DNA of 56,043 nt from Acidobacteriota bacterium. Lineage in GTDB: Bacteria > Acidobacteriota > Polarisedimenticolia > Gp22-AA2. Position numbers and translations under genes: made by a program. Each line of letters begins with the position of its first letter. Position 1 is the stretch's first letter. The DNA lies in contig QHXX01000050.1 in assembly GCA_003223135.1 (NCBI GenBank), positions 35,969-92,011 on the forward strand. The letters are read 5' to 3'. Below are positions 42,442-50,910 of this stretch, piece after piece. Below the pieces are notes generated by a model. The model saw only the letters and a program-made list of their open reading frames with translations, had not been told where the DNA came from and made no database searches.

Positions 42442-43476
42442 TCACGATTCTCTGACGGAAACGCCGTCGGTGACGAAGTGGAAATCGAGGACCTCGGCTC
42501 CCCGCCGCCCGGCACTCTCCGCGACCGCGGCCCGCTTCCCGGCGCGTGCCCAGAGCACCACGCACCCGCCTCCCCCGGCCCCGCACACCTTGCCGGCGAT
42601 CGCCCCGGACCCGCGGGCCTCCTCGATCAGGCGATCGATCACGTCGTTCGTCACCGTCGGCGACATCTTCTTGCGCGCCTCCCATTCCCGGCCGAGAGCC
42701 TCCCCCGCGGCGTCCCAATCGGCCCGCAGGAGTGCTAAGCGCATGTCGTGCGTGGCGCCGATGATCGAGTCGAGAGCTCTCCGCACGTCCCCATCGCCGT
42801 CGAGGTGTCTCTTGAGCATGTCCCAGTTGGAAATCCCGGAGGAGCGGGACACGCCGGTGAAGACCAGAACCGTTCTCTCTAAAAGCGACTCCACGTCCAC
42901 GGCGAGCCGCTCGACGCGCGTGCCCTCGACCGTATAGTGGAGGGCCAGCACGCCACCGTGCAGAGCGGGGTGATAATCCTGCTCACCCGTCGGTATGCGG
43001 AGCACCTGGGTTTCGATCGACCGCGTCAGCGCCAGCAGGCTCTCCGTCGGCAGGCCGCGGGAGGTGTAGCGATCGAGGGCCGAGACCAGGGCGATCCCGA
43101 GCGCCGAGGAACCGCCGAGTCCCGACCCTGCGGGCGCCCGGCAATCGGTCCTTATGAGGCAGGACACCGGACCGGGCCCCGCCCGGCCTAGGAAGTGCGC
43201 GGCGAGACGCGTCGGAAATTCCAGCTCGGGGGGTGCCTGACTCAGGGACGCACGCAGTTGCGCGGCGGAGGCGTAGCGCGCCCTCCTGTCGCGGTCGGCG
43301 GAGACCAGCTCGATCGAGCCGTCCCGCGTCGACTCGATGGTGGCGCGGGCGTAGAGATCGATGGCGGCATTGACGGTGACCGGATCGTCGTGCAGCAGGA
43401 ACAGCGGCCAGAGGTCGATGGTACCGCCCGCGAGGTCGATGCGGGTCGGGGCGAGCGCCTCGACCCGCTCAGGCAT
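42442..43476 (-). CDS. GHMP family sugar kinase
   Basis: A 344-residue kinase with the GHMP order: RIDLAGGTIDLWP, PAGSGLGGSSALG (ATP loop) and KVCGAGGGGCVV (third motif). It resembles D-glycero-D-manno-heptose-7-phosphate kinases (HddA) and related sugar kinases more than galactokinase or homoserine kinase. A role in heptose or surface-sugar synthesis is a reasonable guess, given the O-antigen-ligase-like gene nearby. The ATG at 43476 overlaps the DUF2007 gene by eight bases; the longer frame is shadow. Confidence 0.85.
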   Translation of the reverse strand: MPERVEALAPTRIDLAGGTIDLWPLFLLHDDPVTVNAAIDLYARATIESTRDGSIELVSADRDRRARYASAAQLRASLSQAPPELEFPTRLAAHFLGRAGPGPVSCLIRTDCRAPAGSGLGGSSALGIALVSALDRYTSRGLPTESLLALTRSIETQVLRIPTGEQDYHPALHGGVLALHYTVEGTRVERLAVDVESLLERTVLVFTGVSRSSGISNWDMLKRHLDGDGDVRRALDSIIGATHDMRLALLRADWDAAGEALGREWEARKKMSPTVTNDVIDRLIEEARGSGAIAGKVCGAGGGGCVVLWARAGKRAAVAESAGRRGAEVLDFHFVTDGVSVRES

Positions 43477-43756
43477 CGACGCGCCTCGCCTCCGATCGGT
43501 GTCCGGCCAGGATGGTGTGCGCCTCGCCCTCCGCCTCCAAAGGCACGAGGACGCGTGTCTCTCCCAGTCCGTCGACGGTGAAGGGGTACAGGGTGTGGCT
43601 GATATCGGTCGCCAGGCTGACGGGAATTCCGTAAAGCTCCAGAATGCCCTTGATGAGTTGGGCCTCCAGATCGCTCCAGGTGCGATAGACGATGGCGGAC
43701 ACGATGTCGATCCTCGCTTCGAGGCCATCATAGTCGCGGCGCCGGAACAGAATCAA
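43469..43756 (-). CDS. DUF2007 small protein (putative signal transducing)
   Basis: A 95-residue protein with the SDLEAQLIKGILELYGIPVSLATD pattern of DUF2007, a ferredoxin-like fold of unknown role. It starts with TTG; no nearby ATG or GTG would give the family start. It overlaps the GHMP kinase by eight bases, so the two are co-expressed. It begins 46 bases downstream of the transposase stop. Confidence 0.7.
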   Translation of the reverse strand: MILFRRRDYDGLEARIDIVSAIVYRTWSDLEAQLIKGILELYGIPVSLATDISHTLYPFTVDGLGETRVLVPLEAEGEAHTILAGHRSEARRVDA

Positions 43757-43802
43757 CCCGAAGTGAAAATGCCCGACGACCGTGCGGATGGGACGCCGCG
43801 GT

Positions 43803-44810
43803 TCAAGCGGGCGGCGGGGGGCTGAGAGCCCCCCAGTCCTGTCTCCACCCCAGCACCTCCTCCGGGCGGTAGCGCCTCGGCACCATCCCCAGGGCCTGCG
43901 CCGGGGTCGTTCCCGTCCGGTTGGTGATGCCCCGGCAGAAGTTCGACCACAGCGCCGCGATGCCCAGGTGCGCCTGCAGCCACTCCCTCCTCTTGGTGAC
44001 GCACCAGGTGCGCCGCCGCAGGCGCGCCAGGAAGTGCCGTAGCCGGGCGTTCGTATGATTGATGGGGAACAGCGGGTTGCGCCGGTCGCGGCGCGCCGAC
44101 GCTGAGTGCGTGCGCCATGCGAAGCGCTTGCCGAGCAGTTCGCGGCCGAGCCGGCCGTAGAGCGGCTTCTCGTCCGACTCGAGAACGACCGGTCCGGCCG
44201 GCGCCGCCGCGGCGCGCAGGCTTCCCAGGACGCGGCGCACGGCCTGGCGGGACTCCGATGGGCGGCGCCCGTGCCGGGCCTCGTGCTCGGCGCGCCTCAG
44301 GCGCTGCTGCGGACTCAGGCGTCCCTTGCGGCGCAGCGGCCCGACCGCGGTCGCGACGATGAACAGACTACGCCGCTCGATGAGGACCGGGACGGTGACC
44401 GGCTGGTAGCGGTTCGCCTCGAACGACTCGAGCTCGTCGAGCTGGAACGGGCCGGCGAGACGCGCCGCCGCGAGCCGGTTGGCCTGGAAGTCGGCGGCCT
44501 GCCGGGCCAGCCAGGCGAAACGACGCTCCACCGTGCGCCGTGCGACCCTGAGGACCCGCGCGGCCTGGCGCATACCGACGCAGGCGACCATCAGGTCGAG
44601 GCAGGCGGCGTTGATGGAGGGCTTCTTCTGGCGGCGGTCGGCGCGGAAGGTCTGACGCGAGAACCCCCGGCGGCAGACGCGGCAGCGGAAGCGCGGCACG
44701 GGATGGCTGCGGCAGAGGGGACGGTAGAAACCCTGGCGCACGAAAAATCCGGGAACGGGATCGCGGTGGGCCGGGCAGTGGGTATGCGGACAGCGGATCG
44801 GGATGAACAT
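43803..44810 (-). CDS. IS1-type transposase
   Basis: A 335-residue transposase in one frame, unlike E. coli IS1, which needs a frameshift. The N-terminus has a zinc-ribbon (CPHTHCPAH, then CRVCRRGF) and a helix-turn-helix (GMRQAARVLRVARRTVERR). The catalytic part has LDELESF and LESDEKPLYGRL, which match the first and second acidic sites of IS1. At the third site IS1 has Glu in IERHN; here the aligned stretch is INHTN, so the Glu may be missing. The ATG at 44810 has GGAGG six bases upstream, inside a hairpin. No terminal inverted repeats or target duplication were found, so it may be immobile. Confidence 0.8.
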   Translation of the reverse strand: MFIPIRCPHTHCPAHRDPVPGFFVRQGFYRPLCRSHPVPRFRCRVCRRGFSRQTFRADRRQKKPSINAACLDLMVACVGMRQAARVLRVARRTVERRFAWLARQAADFQANRLAAARLAGPFQLDELESFEANRYQPVTVPVLIERRSLFIVATAVGPLRRKGRLSPQQRLRRAEHEARHGRRPSESRQAVRRVLGSLRAAAAPAGPVVLESDEKPLYGRLGRELLGKRFAWRTHSASARRDRRNPLFPINHTNARLRHFLARLRRRTWCVTKRREWLQAHLGIAALWSNFCRGITNRTGTTPAQALGMVPRRYRPEEVLGWRQDWGALSPPPPA

Positions 44811-44812
44811 GG

Positions 44813-44839
44813 GAGCCTCCACGCTGGTGGTGAAGGCTC
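44813..44839 (-). promoter_or_regulatory. Hairpin sequestering the transposase ribosome site
   Basis: GAGCCT-CCAC / GTGG-tga-AGGCTC form a 6+4 base-pair stem with a 4-base loop and a 3-base bulge. The GGAGG for the ATG at 44810 (complement of 44816-44820) lies in the stem, which should limit transposase translation. Confidence 0.45.
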
Positions 44840-44934
44840 GCTGAAGAAAGAAGCGTGCCGGACGGGACGAGACACGATGGTCGCGTGATCAGGCGGCAAG
44901 GAGGGCCTGAAGAGACCGTGGTGGGTGACGCCCC

Positions 44935-44955
44935 GACCGGAGGCGAACTCCGGTC
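44935..44955. repeat. 8-bp perfect hairpin
   Basis: GACCGGAG / CTCCGGTC with a 5-base loop (GCGAA), in the gap between the transposase and the O-antigen-ligase-like gene. There is no T-run. It could be part of an insertion-sequence end or a transcription pause. Confidence 0.4.
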
Positions 44956-45008
44956 AGAGAATCCGGTTCGCGGGCGGACGCCCATCCACACGCTTGTCGG
45001 GCATTTTC

Positions 45009-45037
45009 TTGATGATCCCATGCCGCTGTGCTAGGAT
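45009..45037 (+). promoter_or_regulatory. Promoter for the O-antigen-ligase/TPR gene
   Basis: TTGATG (45009-45014), a 17-base spacer and TAGGAT (45032-45037). It rules out the GTG at 45028 as the start of the following gene. Confidence 0.55.
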
Positions 45038-45090
45038 GCCGCTTTTTCACTCGCCGCTCTCGGCCCGTCCGCGCCCAGTGCGGCTTTCAG

Positions 45091-47412
45091 ATGGACCCCC
45101 GGCGTCACGTCCGCATGCTGAAGCCCGTGAGCACGCACCTCATCGACCGCATCGGAACGAGGGTTCTGGCGGCCACGCTGTTCGTCGTACCGCTCGCCTA
45201 CTGCTCGAATCTGGCGGACCCGTTCGCTTTCGCGAAGCGCACCTTGATGATGGTGGCGGCCCTCGCTCTATGGGGGCTCGCCCTGGTCCCGACCGTAGAG
45301 GTTCGGCCGCGGCTGGTCTCCCCCGCGCGGACGCTGGCGCTCCTGCTGCTCGTCTTCGCCGCCGTCGCGTGCTGCGTTGCGGTCAACCGCGGCCTCGCCC
45401 TCTGGGGACTCCTGGACCTGGTGGTGGGAGTCGGCCTGTTCCTGGCGACGGCGCGCTTCGCGCGCGACCCGCGCGACGTCTCACTCCTCCTGCGCGCAAC
45501 CCTGGTGGCGGCGGCTCTCGTCGCCCTGGGGTCGCTCCTTCAGGTCTTCATACCCGCCGCGAGCGGCGGACCGATCGCTCTCTTCCTGCCGCCGAATCGC
45601 GGCGGATCGACGCTCGGCGACCCGGGCCTGGTAGTTCAATTCCTGGTTCTCGCGCTTCCGATGGGCGTCGGCGCGGCGGCCTTGTCCGCGGACGTATGGC
45701 GCCAGGCGTGCGGCGGTCTTCTGGGGCTCGTCGCGGCCGCGCTCGTCTTCATCGGCCGGCCGGAGGGCTGGATGGCCGGTCTCGCCGCCCTCATCCTCGT
45801 CGTCCTGGCGCGCGTCGTCCAGGTGGCCGGGCACGGCGGCCGCTGGTCCGATCTCGCTCCCGATCCGGGGGGAGCGAGCCTGCGCGCTCTCCTCATCGCC
45901 GGGATCGTGATCTCGGCCGCGGTCTCGGTGTCGCGGCTGACCCTTCTGTACCCAACGCACAAGCCGGTCGAGCCGCTGGCGGGCACGGCGCTCCTGACCC
46001 CGACCACGGGGAACCCCGCCGCCGACCGGGCCTCCGCGATCCCGGGGACTTTGGCTCTCATCAAGCGTCATCCTCTGGGCGTGGGTCCCGCAAATTTCCG
46101 GCACGCCTTTCTGGAGGTCGCCTGGACGGAGGTCCCCGGTTCGCCTTTCTCGCTCAGCCACCAGGCTGTCCACGCGGGCAACGCGTTTCTGGAGATGACG
46201 GCCGAAGCGGGTGTTCCGGGAGGCCTCGCGCTTGTGTTCCTGGTCCTCGTGGTGCTGATCCAGGTGTTGCTCGTGACCGCTCGCGCGGTCGCGCCGTGGG
46301 ACGGGGTCGGCGCCGCCGCCTGCGCCGCCGTGGGGACGATGGCGGCGGTCGCGCTCCTGGGAGCGCCGTTCCAGGAACCCGTCCCGGCGCTCCTGTTCTG
46401 GGTGACGGCGGGGATCGTCCAGACGGCCCTTCTGCGGGCCGAATCAGTCCCGGGGATCTTCCGCGTCCTTGTGCCCCGCGAGCGCGCGGCCTCCCCGGGC
46501 TTCATCCGGGGGCGGTCGGGCGTTTACGCCGGGGCCGCTCTCTGGCTTGCGGTCACGGTGGCGCTGGGTTTCGCCGTGTTCGACCGTGCGCGCTCGTCCC
46601 GGCTCACTCTCATCGGCCAGGGCGCCTTCTACGCCGGCCGGTACGAGGCGGCCCTTCAGGCCTTAGGGCAGCCACCGGCGCGTCGCTCACCCGATCACCT
46701 GCCGCACGTTCTGGCGGCAGGCTCCTACCTGCGCCTGGGGTTATACGACCCGGCGGCGCGCGAATTCAGCGAAACGCTGCGGCGCTCGCCGCACTTCATC
46801 GCGGCTTTTCTGGGGAGGGCGGCGGCGATGCAGTCACAGGGATACTGGGACCTGGCCGATGCCGACTATCGTGCGGCGCTCAAGATCTGGCCGAACAATG
46901 CCGACGTCAATCTCGCGCTGGCGGACCTCGATACCACCCGCGGCCGCCTGGACGACGCGCTCGATGATTATCGGCGCGTCATGCAGATCAATCCGAACCT
47001 GGCGGACACCTACTTCAAGATGGGCGAAATCTTCATGCGTCGCAACCAGCTCGACGAGGCGATCGAGGCGTACCAGGTCTGCGGCATGAAGAACCCGAAG
47101 TACCCGCACATGCACCTCAGGCTCGGCGACGCCTTCTTCCAGAAGGGGCTGCAGGAGATGTCGCTGAACTATTACCAGGCCGCTGCGAACGACGACGACA
47201 AGGACGTCCAGGCTCGCCTGCGCATCGCCAACGCCTTCCACGTGCTGGGCCGGTCCTGCGAGGCCAAGGAGAGCCTCGAGGCCGCCCGCGACCTCGAAAC
47301 CGACACCACCCACCGCGACACGATCCTCGATCTGATCAAGAAGGTCGAGCCCGACTGCAAGAAGCAGGGCAAGCCACCCTCCGCGAGACGAGCACCCGCG
47401 AAGAAGAGGTAA
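45091..47412 (+). CDS. O-antigen ligase-like (Wzy/WaaL) membrane protein with C-terminal TPRs
   Basis: A 773-residue protein. The first ~460 residues have about ten to twelve membrane helices, with the O-antigen-ligase signature region RHPLGVGPANFRHAF and HAGNAFLEMTAEAGVPGG. The C-terminal ~270 residues hold about six TPR units (GAFYAGRYEAALQALGQ, AAALKIWPNNADVNLALADLD and so on), then a short Lys/Pro tail. Similar TPR-tailed ligase-like proteins may act in surface polysaccharide or glycoprotein assembly. ATG 45091 or 45115 are the likely starts; neither has a clear ribosome site. It is convergent with the secreted protein at 47431. Confidence 0.85.
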   Translation: MDPRRHVRMLKPVSTHLIDRIGTRVLAATLFVVPLAYCSNLADPFAFAKRTLMMVAALALWGLALVPTVEVRPRLVSPARTLALLLLVFAAVACCVAVNRGLALWGLLDLVVGVGLFLATARFARDPRDVSLLLRATLVAAALVALGSLLQVFIPAASGGPIALFLPPNRGGSTLGDPGLVVQFLVLALPMGVGAAALSADVWRQACGGLLGLVAAALVFIGRPEGWMAGLAALILVVLARVVQVAGHGGRWSDLAPDPGGASLRALLIAGIVISAAVSVSRLTLLYPTHKPVEPLAGTALLTPTTGNPAADRASAIPGTLALIKRHPLGVGPANFRHAFLEVAWTEVPGSPFSLSHQAVHAGNAFLEMTAEAGVPGGLALVFLVLVVLIQVLLVTARAVAPWDGVGAAACAAVGTMAAVALLGAPFQEPVPALLFWVTAGIVQTALLRAESVPGIFRVLVPRERAASPGFIRGRSGVYAGAALWLAVTVALGFAVFDRARSSRLTLIGQGAFYAGRYEAALQALGQPPARRSPDHLPHVLAAGSYLRLGLYDPAAREFSETLRRSPHFIAAFLGRAAAMQSQGYWDLADADYRAALKIWPNNADVNLALADLDTTRGRLDDALDDYRRVMQINPNLADTYFKMGEIFMRRNQLDEAIEAYQVCGMKNPKYPHMHLRLGDAFFQKGLQEMSLNYYQAAANDDDKDVQARLRIANAFHVLGRSCEAKESLEAARDLETDTTHRDTILDLIKKVEPDCKKQGKPPSARRAPAKKR

Positions 47413-47430
47413 CCAGGCCGCGCTGGCGCC

Positions 47431-48363
47431 TCACTCGATCCAGATTTCGATGTGGCTCCTGCCGTCGTCCACTTCCAGCAGCTTGCCGGCGCCAGCCTTC
47501 TCGATCGCGTCGAAGATGTCGTCGAGGTCGATCCCCTTCTGCCGCGCCTCTCGTTGCATTTCCTGCTTCTGATCCTCGCCCATCGCCTCGATCAACATGC
47601 GCGCGAAGGCGACCGGCAGATTGACCTTGAGCTCGTAGCTCTTCTCCTTCTTGTCATAGACCGTCATGCGGATCAGGCTCGGCGTTTTCTTGCCGACGGC
47701 CTTCCCGGGCGCCGGGGGCGGGGACGGCGAGCGGGACGCCTCCGTCGACGGCACCTGCTTCGGATCGATCTTCAGGATGGCGATCAGGATCTCGTTGCGG
47801 ATCTCGGAATCGGTCTGGGTGTCGTACGCCTTTTTCAGCGTCGGGAGAGCCCGGCGGCGCAGGTTGGCGTCGGCCGAGTCGCTGGCGCGGATGGCGGCGA
47901 GGGTTGCGACATAACCCGACGCGCTGTCCAGCCCCTCCTTCAGGACGCCGGGACACTCGGGTCTCGAGGCGCCGCGCGGCTCGCAGGCCGCCGAGAAGAC
48001 GGCCGCCCAGGCCTGCTCCACCATCACTCTGTCCCGGGGGTGGGCGGCGATGAAGTCCTTGAAGGCCAGAAGCCCCTCCGTCTCGCGCCCCGGGATGCGG
48101 GTCAGGGCGCGCGCCCTGTAGAAGGCGGCCTGGGATGCCGTCGGCCCTGAAGGATTCCGAACCAGGATCTCCTCGCAGCCACGCAGGACCGCCGTCCAGT
48201 TCTGGTCGAAGACGTCCACCTTGACCTGGCGGAACAGCTCGTCCTCCGTGACCGCGGCCCCCAGAAGCGCAATCCCCAGGAAGAGCCACAGGGCCGCCGC
48301 GACGACCCCCGCCCGCGGGCGGCGGCGCGCCGTCGCGCCCGGACGGACGGTGTCAGACGACAT
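47431..48363 (-). CDS. Exported hypothetical protein of the ECF sigma operon
   Basis: A 310-residue protein with an N-terminal hydrophobic anchor or signal (about residues 18-38). A helical-repeat region (about 40-195) resembles TPR or HEAT-like repeats (EILVRNPSGPTASQAAFYRARALTR). A Ser/Pro linker and a C-terminal part of strands (SLIRMTVYDKKEKSYELKVNLP) and a helix follow. No family is recognised. The start overlaps the end of the anti-sigma gene by 11 bases, so it is the third gene of that operon and may be the effector of the envelope response. Confidence 0.6.
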   Translation of the reverse strand: MSSDTVRPGATARRRPRAGVVAAALWLFLGIALLGAAVTEDELFRQVKVDVFDQNWTAVLRGCEEILVRNPSGPTASQAAFYRARALTRIPGRETEGLLAFKDFIAAHPRDRVMVEQAWAAVFSAACEPRGASRPECPGVLKEGLDSASGYVATLAAIRASDSADANLRRRALPTLKKAYDTQTDSEIRNEILIAILKIDPKQVPSTEASRSPSPPPAPGKAVGKKTPSLIRMTVYDKKEKSYELKVNLPVAFARMLIEAMGEDQKQEMQREARQKGIDLDDIFDAIEKAGAGKLLEVDDGRSHIEIWIE

Positions 48364-49225
48364 CCGCCCTCCGCTGCATTTCGCGCGTGATCAGATCGAT
48401 GCGCAGCAGGAACTGTCGGTTCTCGATCTGCTCGCGCAGATCGTGGATCTGGCGCGCCGAGGCACAGTCGTCGAGTGCTGTGACCTCCATGAGGACCGAC
48501 TCGAGCTGCCGCACGAGCGTCGCCAGCCTCTGGTCCTCGAGCCCCCGGAGATCGCCTTCGTAGAGGTTCTGGCGCCTCAGGAGCTGGCGCGACTTCTCCT
48601 TCTCGAGAGCGATGTCGTACTGGCCATCCGTCTTGCGGCACGGGGCGGCCGCCCCGACGAGATTCAACAGGAGCGACCGGCTGTCGCTGAGGTAGCGGGC
48701 GGCACCCTGGCGCGCCAGGCGATCCTCCATGGCGTGAGCCGATTCCAGGAGGGACGCGAGGGGTGCGGAGCCGCCGCTCGTGCCCGGAAATGGCGGGACG
48801 CGCGCCACGCGCGGACCGGCCGGCCGGAGCCACGCGTTCAAGAGGACCACCGTCACGACAACGGCCGCCGCCAGGGCCGGGAGGCGCGCCGCGGCCGCGA
48901 TGGCGACCGGCCACGATCGCGGCAGACCGACGCGCAGAGGCTCTCTGTCCGTGCGTCGCCGCTCGTGCCCGGCGGCGCTTGCCCGGGCGACGGTCGTGCG
49001 CTTGAATTCCTGCCAGTCGACTCCCGCCTCGAGGGGGAAGACGGTCGCCGGGTCGGCGGCGTCGAGCGTCTGCCGCAGAGAGTCCCAGCCCCGCGCGCAC
49101 GCCGGACACGAATCGAGGTGTCGCACGAGCGCGGCGTCCTCGCCGGGACCGAGCGCCGCGTAGTAGCGCAGCGCCATAAGGCGACGAGCAGCGCGGCAGT
49201 CGCGCGGCCCGCGGGAACCTCTCAC
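48353..49225 (-). CDS. Anti-sigma factor with zinc-finger N-terminus and transmembrane helix
   Basis: A 290-residue membrane protein. The N-terminal zf-HC2-like domain holds a Cys near residue 10 and a HLDSCPAC motif (HxxxCxxC) near residue 40. A membrane helix (about 110-130) follows, and then a periplasmic part with coiled-coil stretches (about 165-285). This is the usual plan for an anti-sigma partner. It overlaps the sigma gene by GTGA, with GTG at 49225 as the start, and overlaps the next gene by 11 bases. It should hold the ECF sigma at the membrane until an envelope signal arrives. Confidence 0.85.
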   Translation of the reverse strand: MRGSRGPRDCRAARRLMALRYYAALGPGEDAALVRHLDSCPACARGWDSLRQTLDAADPATVFPLEAGVDWQEFKRTTVARASAAGHERRRTDREPLRVGLPRSWPVAIAAAARLPALAAAVVVTVVLLNAWLRPAGPRVARVPPFPGTSGGSAPLASLLESAHAMEDRLARQGAARYLSDSRSLLLNLVGAAAPCRKTDGQYDIALEKEKSRQLLRRQNLYEGDLRGLEDQRLATLVRQLESVLMEVTALDDCASARQIHDLREQIENRQFLLRIDLITREMQRRADVV

Positions 49226-49830
49226 GAGGCCTCCCCCTCCGGGGCACGCTCCCGGAACGCCGGGTCGGTGCGTACCAGGTGGTCGCGGATGGCGGCGGCG
49301 GCCCGGTGCAGAGTCGACTTGACGGTCCCCAGGGCGCAGCCGCGCGCCACCGCGATCTCCTCCAGGCGCATGTCCCCGAAGTGGCGCAGCATGAAGATCT
49401 CCCTCTGCCTCGGCGGCAGGGTGAAGATCGCCTCCCGCAGCCTGCGCCCGAGCTCGCGGCGCTGCTGGCGCTCCAGGGGGGCTTCGTCCGGCGAAACCAG
49501 TCGGCGAATGTCGCGCCCGGGCCGGTCCTCCGGTATCTCCTCGAGGGACTGCTCCGGCCGCACCCGCCGGCGGCGGATCTGGTCGATGCATTGATTGGCG
49601 AGGATTCGGGCCGCCCAGGTGAACGGGTGGCCGCTGGGGCGGTAGCTCTGGCGCGCCAGGTGGATCTTCACGAGCGTCTCCTGCACCGCATCGAGGGCGT
49701 CCTCGTGGTTGCGTAGGTAGCCGAAGGCCAGGCGATACAGTCGTCGCTGGTAACGCTCGACGAGGGACTCGAAGGCTCCGGGTCGTCCACTTCTGACACC
49801 CGCCATGAGGGCGAAGTCATCCTCCTCCAC
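49222..49830 (-). CDS. ECF (sigma-70 family) RNA polymerase sigma factor
   Basis: A 202-residue ECF sigma factor. Region 2 (about 10-85; RLAFGYLRNHEDALDAVQETLVKIH) binds the -10 element, and region 4 (about 130-185; LPPRQREIFMLRHFGDMRLEEIAVARGCALGTVKSTLHRA) binds the -35. The acidic linker between them is typical. It is coupled to its anti-sigma by overlapping stop and start. The cognate promoters cannot be read here. It is 44 bases upstream of the REC-PilZ stop. Confidence 0.93.
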   Translation of the reverse strand: MEEDDFALMAGVRSGRPGAFESLVERYQRRLYRLAFGYLRNHEDALDAVQETLVKIHLARQSYRPSGHPFTWAARILANQCIDQIRRRRVRPEQSLEEIPEDRPGRDIRRLVSPDEAPLERQQRRELGRRLREAIFTLPPRQREIFMLRHFGDMRLEEIAVARGCALGTVKSTLHRAAAAIRDHLVRTDPAFRERAPEGEAS

Positions 49831-49874
49831 ACCCCCCTCCGCGTCTGATCCAACGGTCGCGGGCGTCCGGAGGT

Positions 49875-50627
49875 TTACCGCGCCCGGCGCGCCGCGATGA
49901 ATTCTTCGATGACCCTGAGAGCCTCGGGAGGCGGATCCACGAACCGGATCCCGATCCCGGGCAGAAGCCGGCTCCCGGCGGCCTGCCGGATGATCCGCCT
50001 GACCTCCCCCTCGACAGGAAGAGGCGCCGGCTTCTCAGACGGCCGGCCGCCCCGTGGCCGGGGAAGATGGATGACCATCTGCAGTCGGGTGCCGACCGCG
50101 AACGGTCTCGGGCTCTTGAGGAACATGCCGTGGGCGCTCAGATCGCGTGTATAGGCCGTGTAGGATCCGATCCTCGCCCTGAACTCGACGCGGCAGCTCA
50201 CCGGGATACGGCTCTCAAGCCGCTCCGCGAGCGGCACGAACCGCCGCACCCTTTCAAGGAAGGCGGTCGACTCGAACGGCTTGATCAGCACATCGTCGCA
50301 GCCGGCCCGCAGGCACTCCTCGCGCCGGTCCGCCGACGTGACGATGACGATCGGGATCCGCCCGAGGACCGGGTCGGCTTTCAGCGAGCGGCAGGCCGAG
50401 ACACCGTCCATCTCCGGCATCGCCGCGTCGAGGAGCACGAGGTCCGGCGGATCCAGCCGGCACAATTGAAGGGCCTGGGAGCCGGTGCGCGCCGTCAGGA
50501 TGCGGCAGGTCGTCCGTTTCAGGTAGTTCTTCTGCAGCTCGATGAGCGGCAGGACGTCATCGACCAGGAGGATGCGGACGACCCTCCCCTCATCGGGCGC
50601 GTCGCGCCGTGTCGCGGGGCCCCGCAC
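49875..50627 (-). CDS. Response regulator with PilZ output domain
   Basis: A 250-residue protein. The receiver (about 17-130) has DD in LLVDDVLP, the phospho-acceptor Asp in LVLLDAAMPEMDG, Thr/Ser in IVIVTSADR and Lys in LIKPF. The PilZ domain (about 135-245) starts RIPVSCRVEFRAR and has YTRDLSAHGMFLKS and GIGIRFVDP. PilZ domains can bind cyclic di-GMP, but the RxxxR-D/NxSxxG pattern is only partly kept (R...R, DLSAHG), so binding is uncertain. The start is GTG at 50627, directly after the stop of the small membrane gene. Its kinase is not adjacent. Confidence 0.88.
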   Translation of the reverse strand: MRGPATRRDAPDEGRVVRILLVDDVLPLIELQKNYLKRTTCRILTARTGSQALQLCRLDPPDLVLLDAAMPEMDGVSACRSLKADPVLGRIPIVIVTSADRREECLRAGCDDVLIKPFESTAFLERVRRFVPLAERLESRIPVSCRVEFRARIGSYTAYTRDLSAHGMFLKSPRPFAVGTRLQMVIHLPRPRGGRPSEKPAPLPVEGEVRRIIRQAAGSRLLPGIGIRFVDPPPEALRVIEEFIAARRAR

Positions 50628-50813
50628 TCACCGCCCCCTCTCGGATCGGCGCTCCAGCGCGCGCCCGACCAGGAACACCAGGCTGCCAAGGAGCAGCCAC
50701 CCGAGCTCGGCGTTCATGTTGCCCTCCCCGATGCCGTAGACGATGAGCGCCGCGCCCAGGGTCAGCATCGCCACGACCTCGAGGATCTTCCCGGCCACGT
50801 ACACGCGCGTCAC
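50628..50813 (-). CDS. Small two-helix membrane protein
   Basis: About 60 residues with two hydrophobic helices (ILEVVAMLTLGAALIVYG and LGWLLLGSLVFLVGRAL) and a basic C-terminus. No family is known. The ORF is open to 50945, but the upstream part is Arg-rich shadow and overlaps the start of the divergent reductase-like gene. I place the start at one of the GTG codons at 50813 or 50804. It is directly adjacent to the REC-PilZ start (TGAGTG). Confidence 0.5.
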   Translation of the reverse strand: MTRVYVAGKILEVVAMLTLGAALIVYGIGEGNMNAELGWLLLGSLVFLVGRALERRSERGR

Positions 50814-50910
50814 TATAGTGGAAGGCCCGACCGGCTCACAACGGCGCGCCCGCTTCCTTCGGCGGCCGGCATCCGCTACGATGGGCGTCGGGACACCGCG
50901 GGAGGTGGGC

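Noticed and set aside
43816-43834. Terminator at GGGGGGCT/AGCCCCCC hairpin
   Set aside because: It lies inside the last codons of the transposase and has no T-run on the relevant strand.
45028-45090. GTG at 45028 as start of the O-antigen-ligase-like gene
   Set aside because: It overlaps the -10 box of a good promoter, so the codon would not be in the mRNA.
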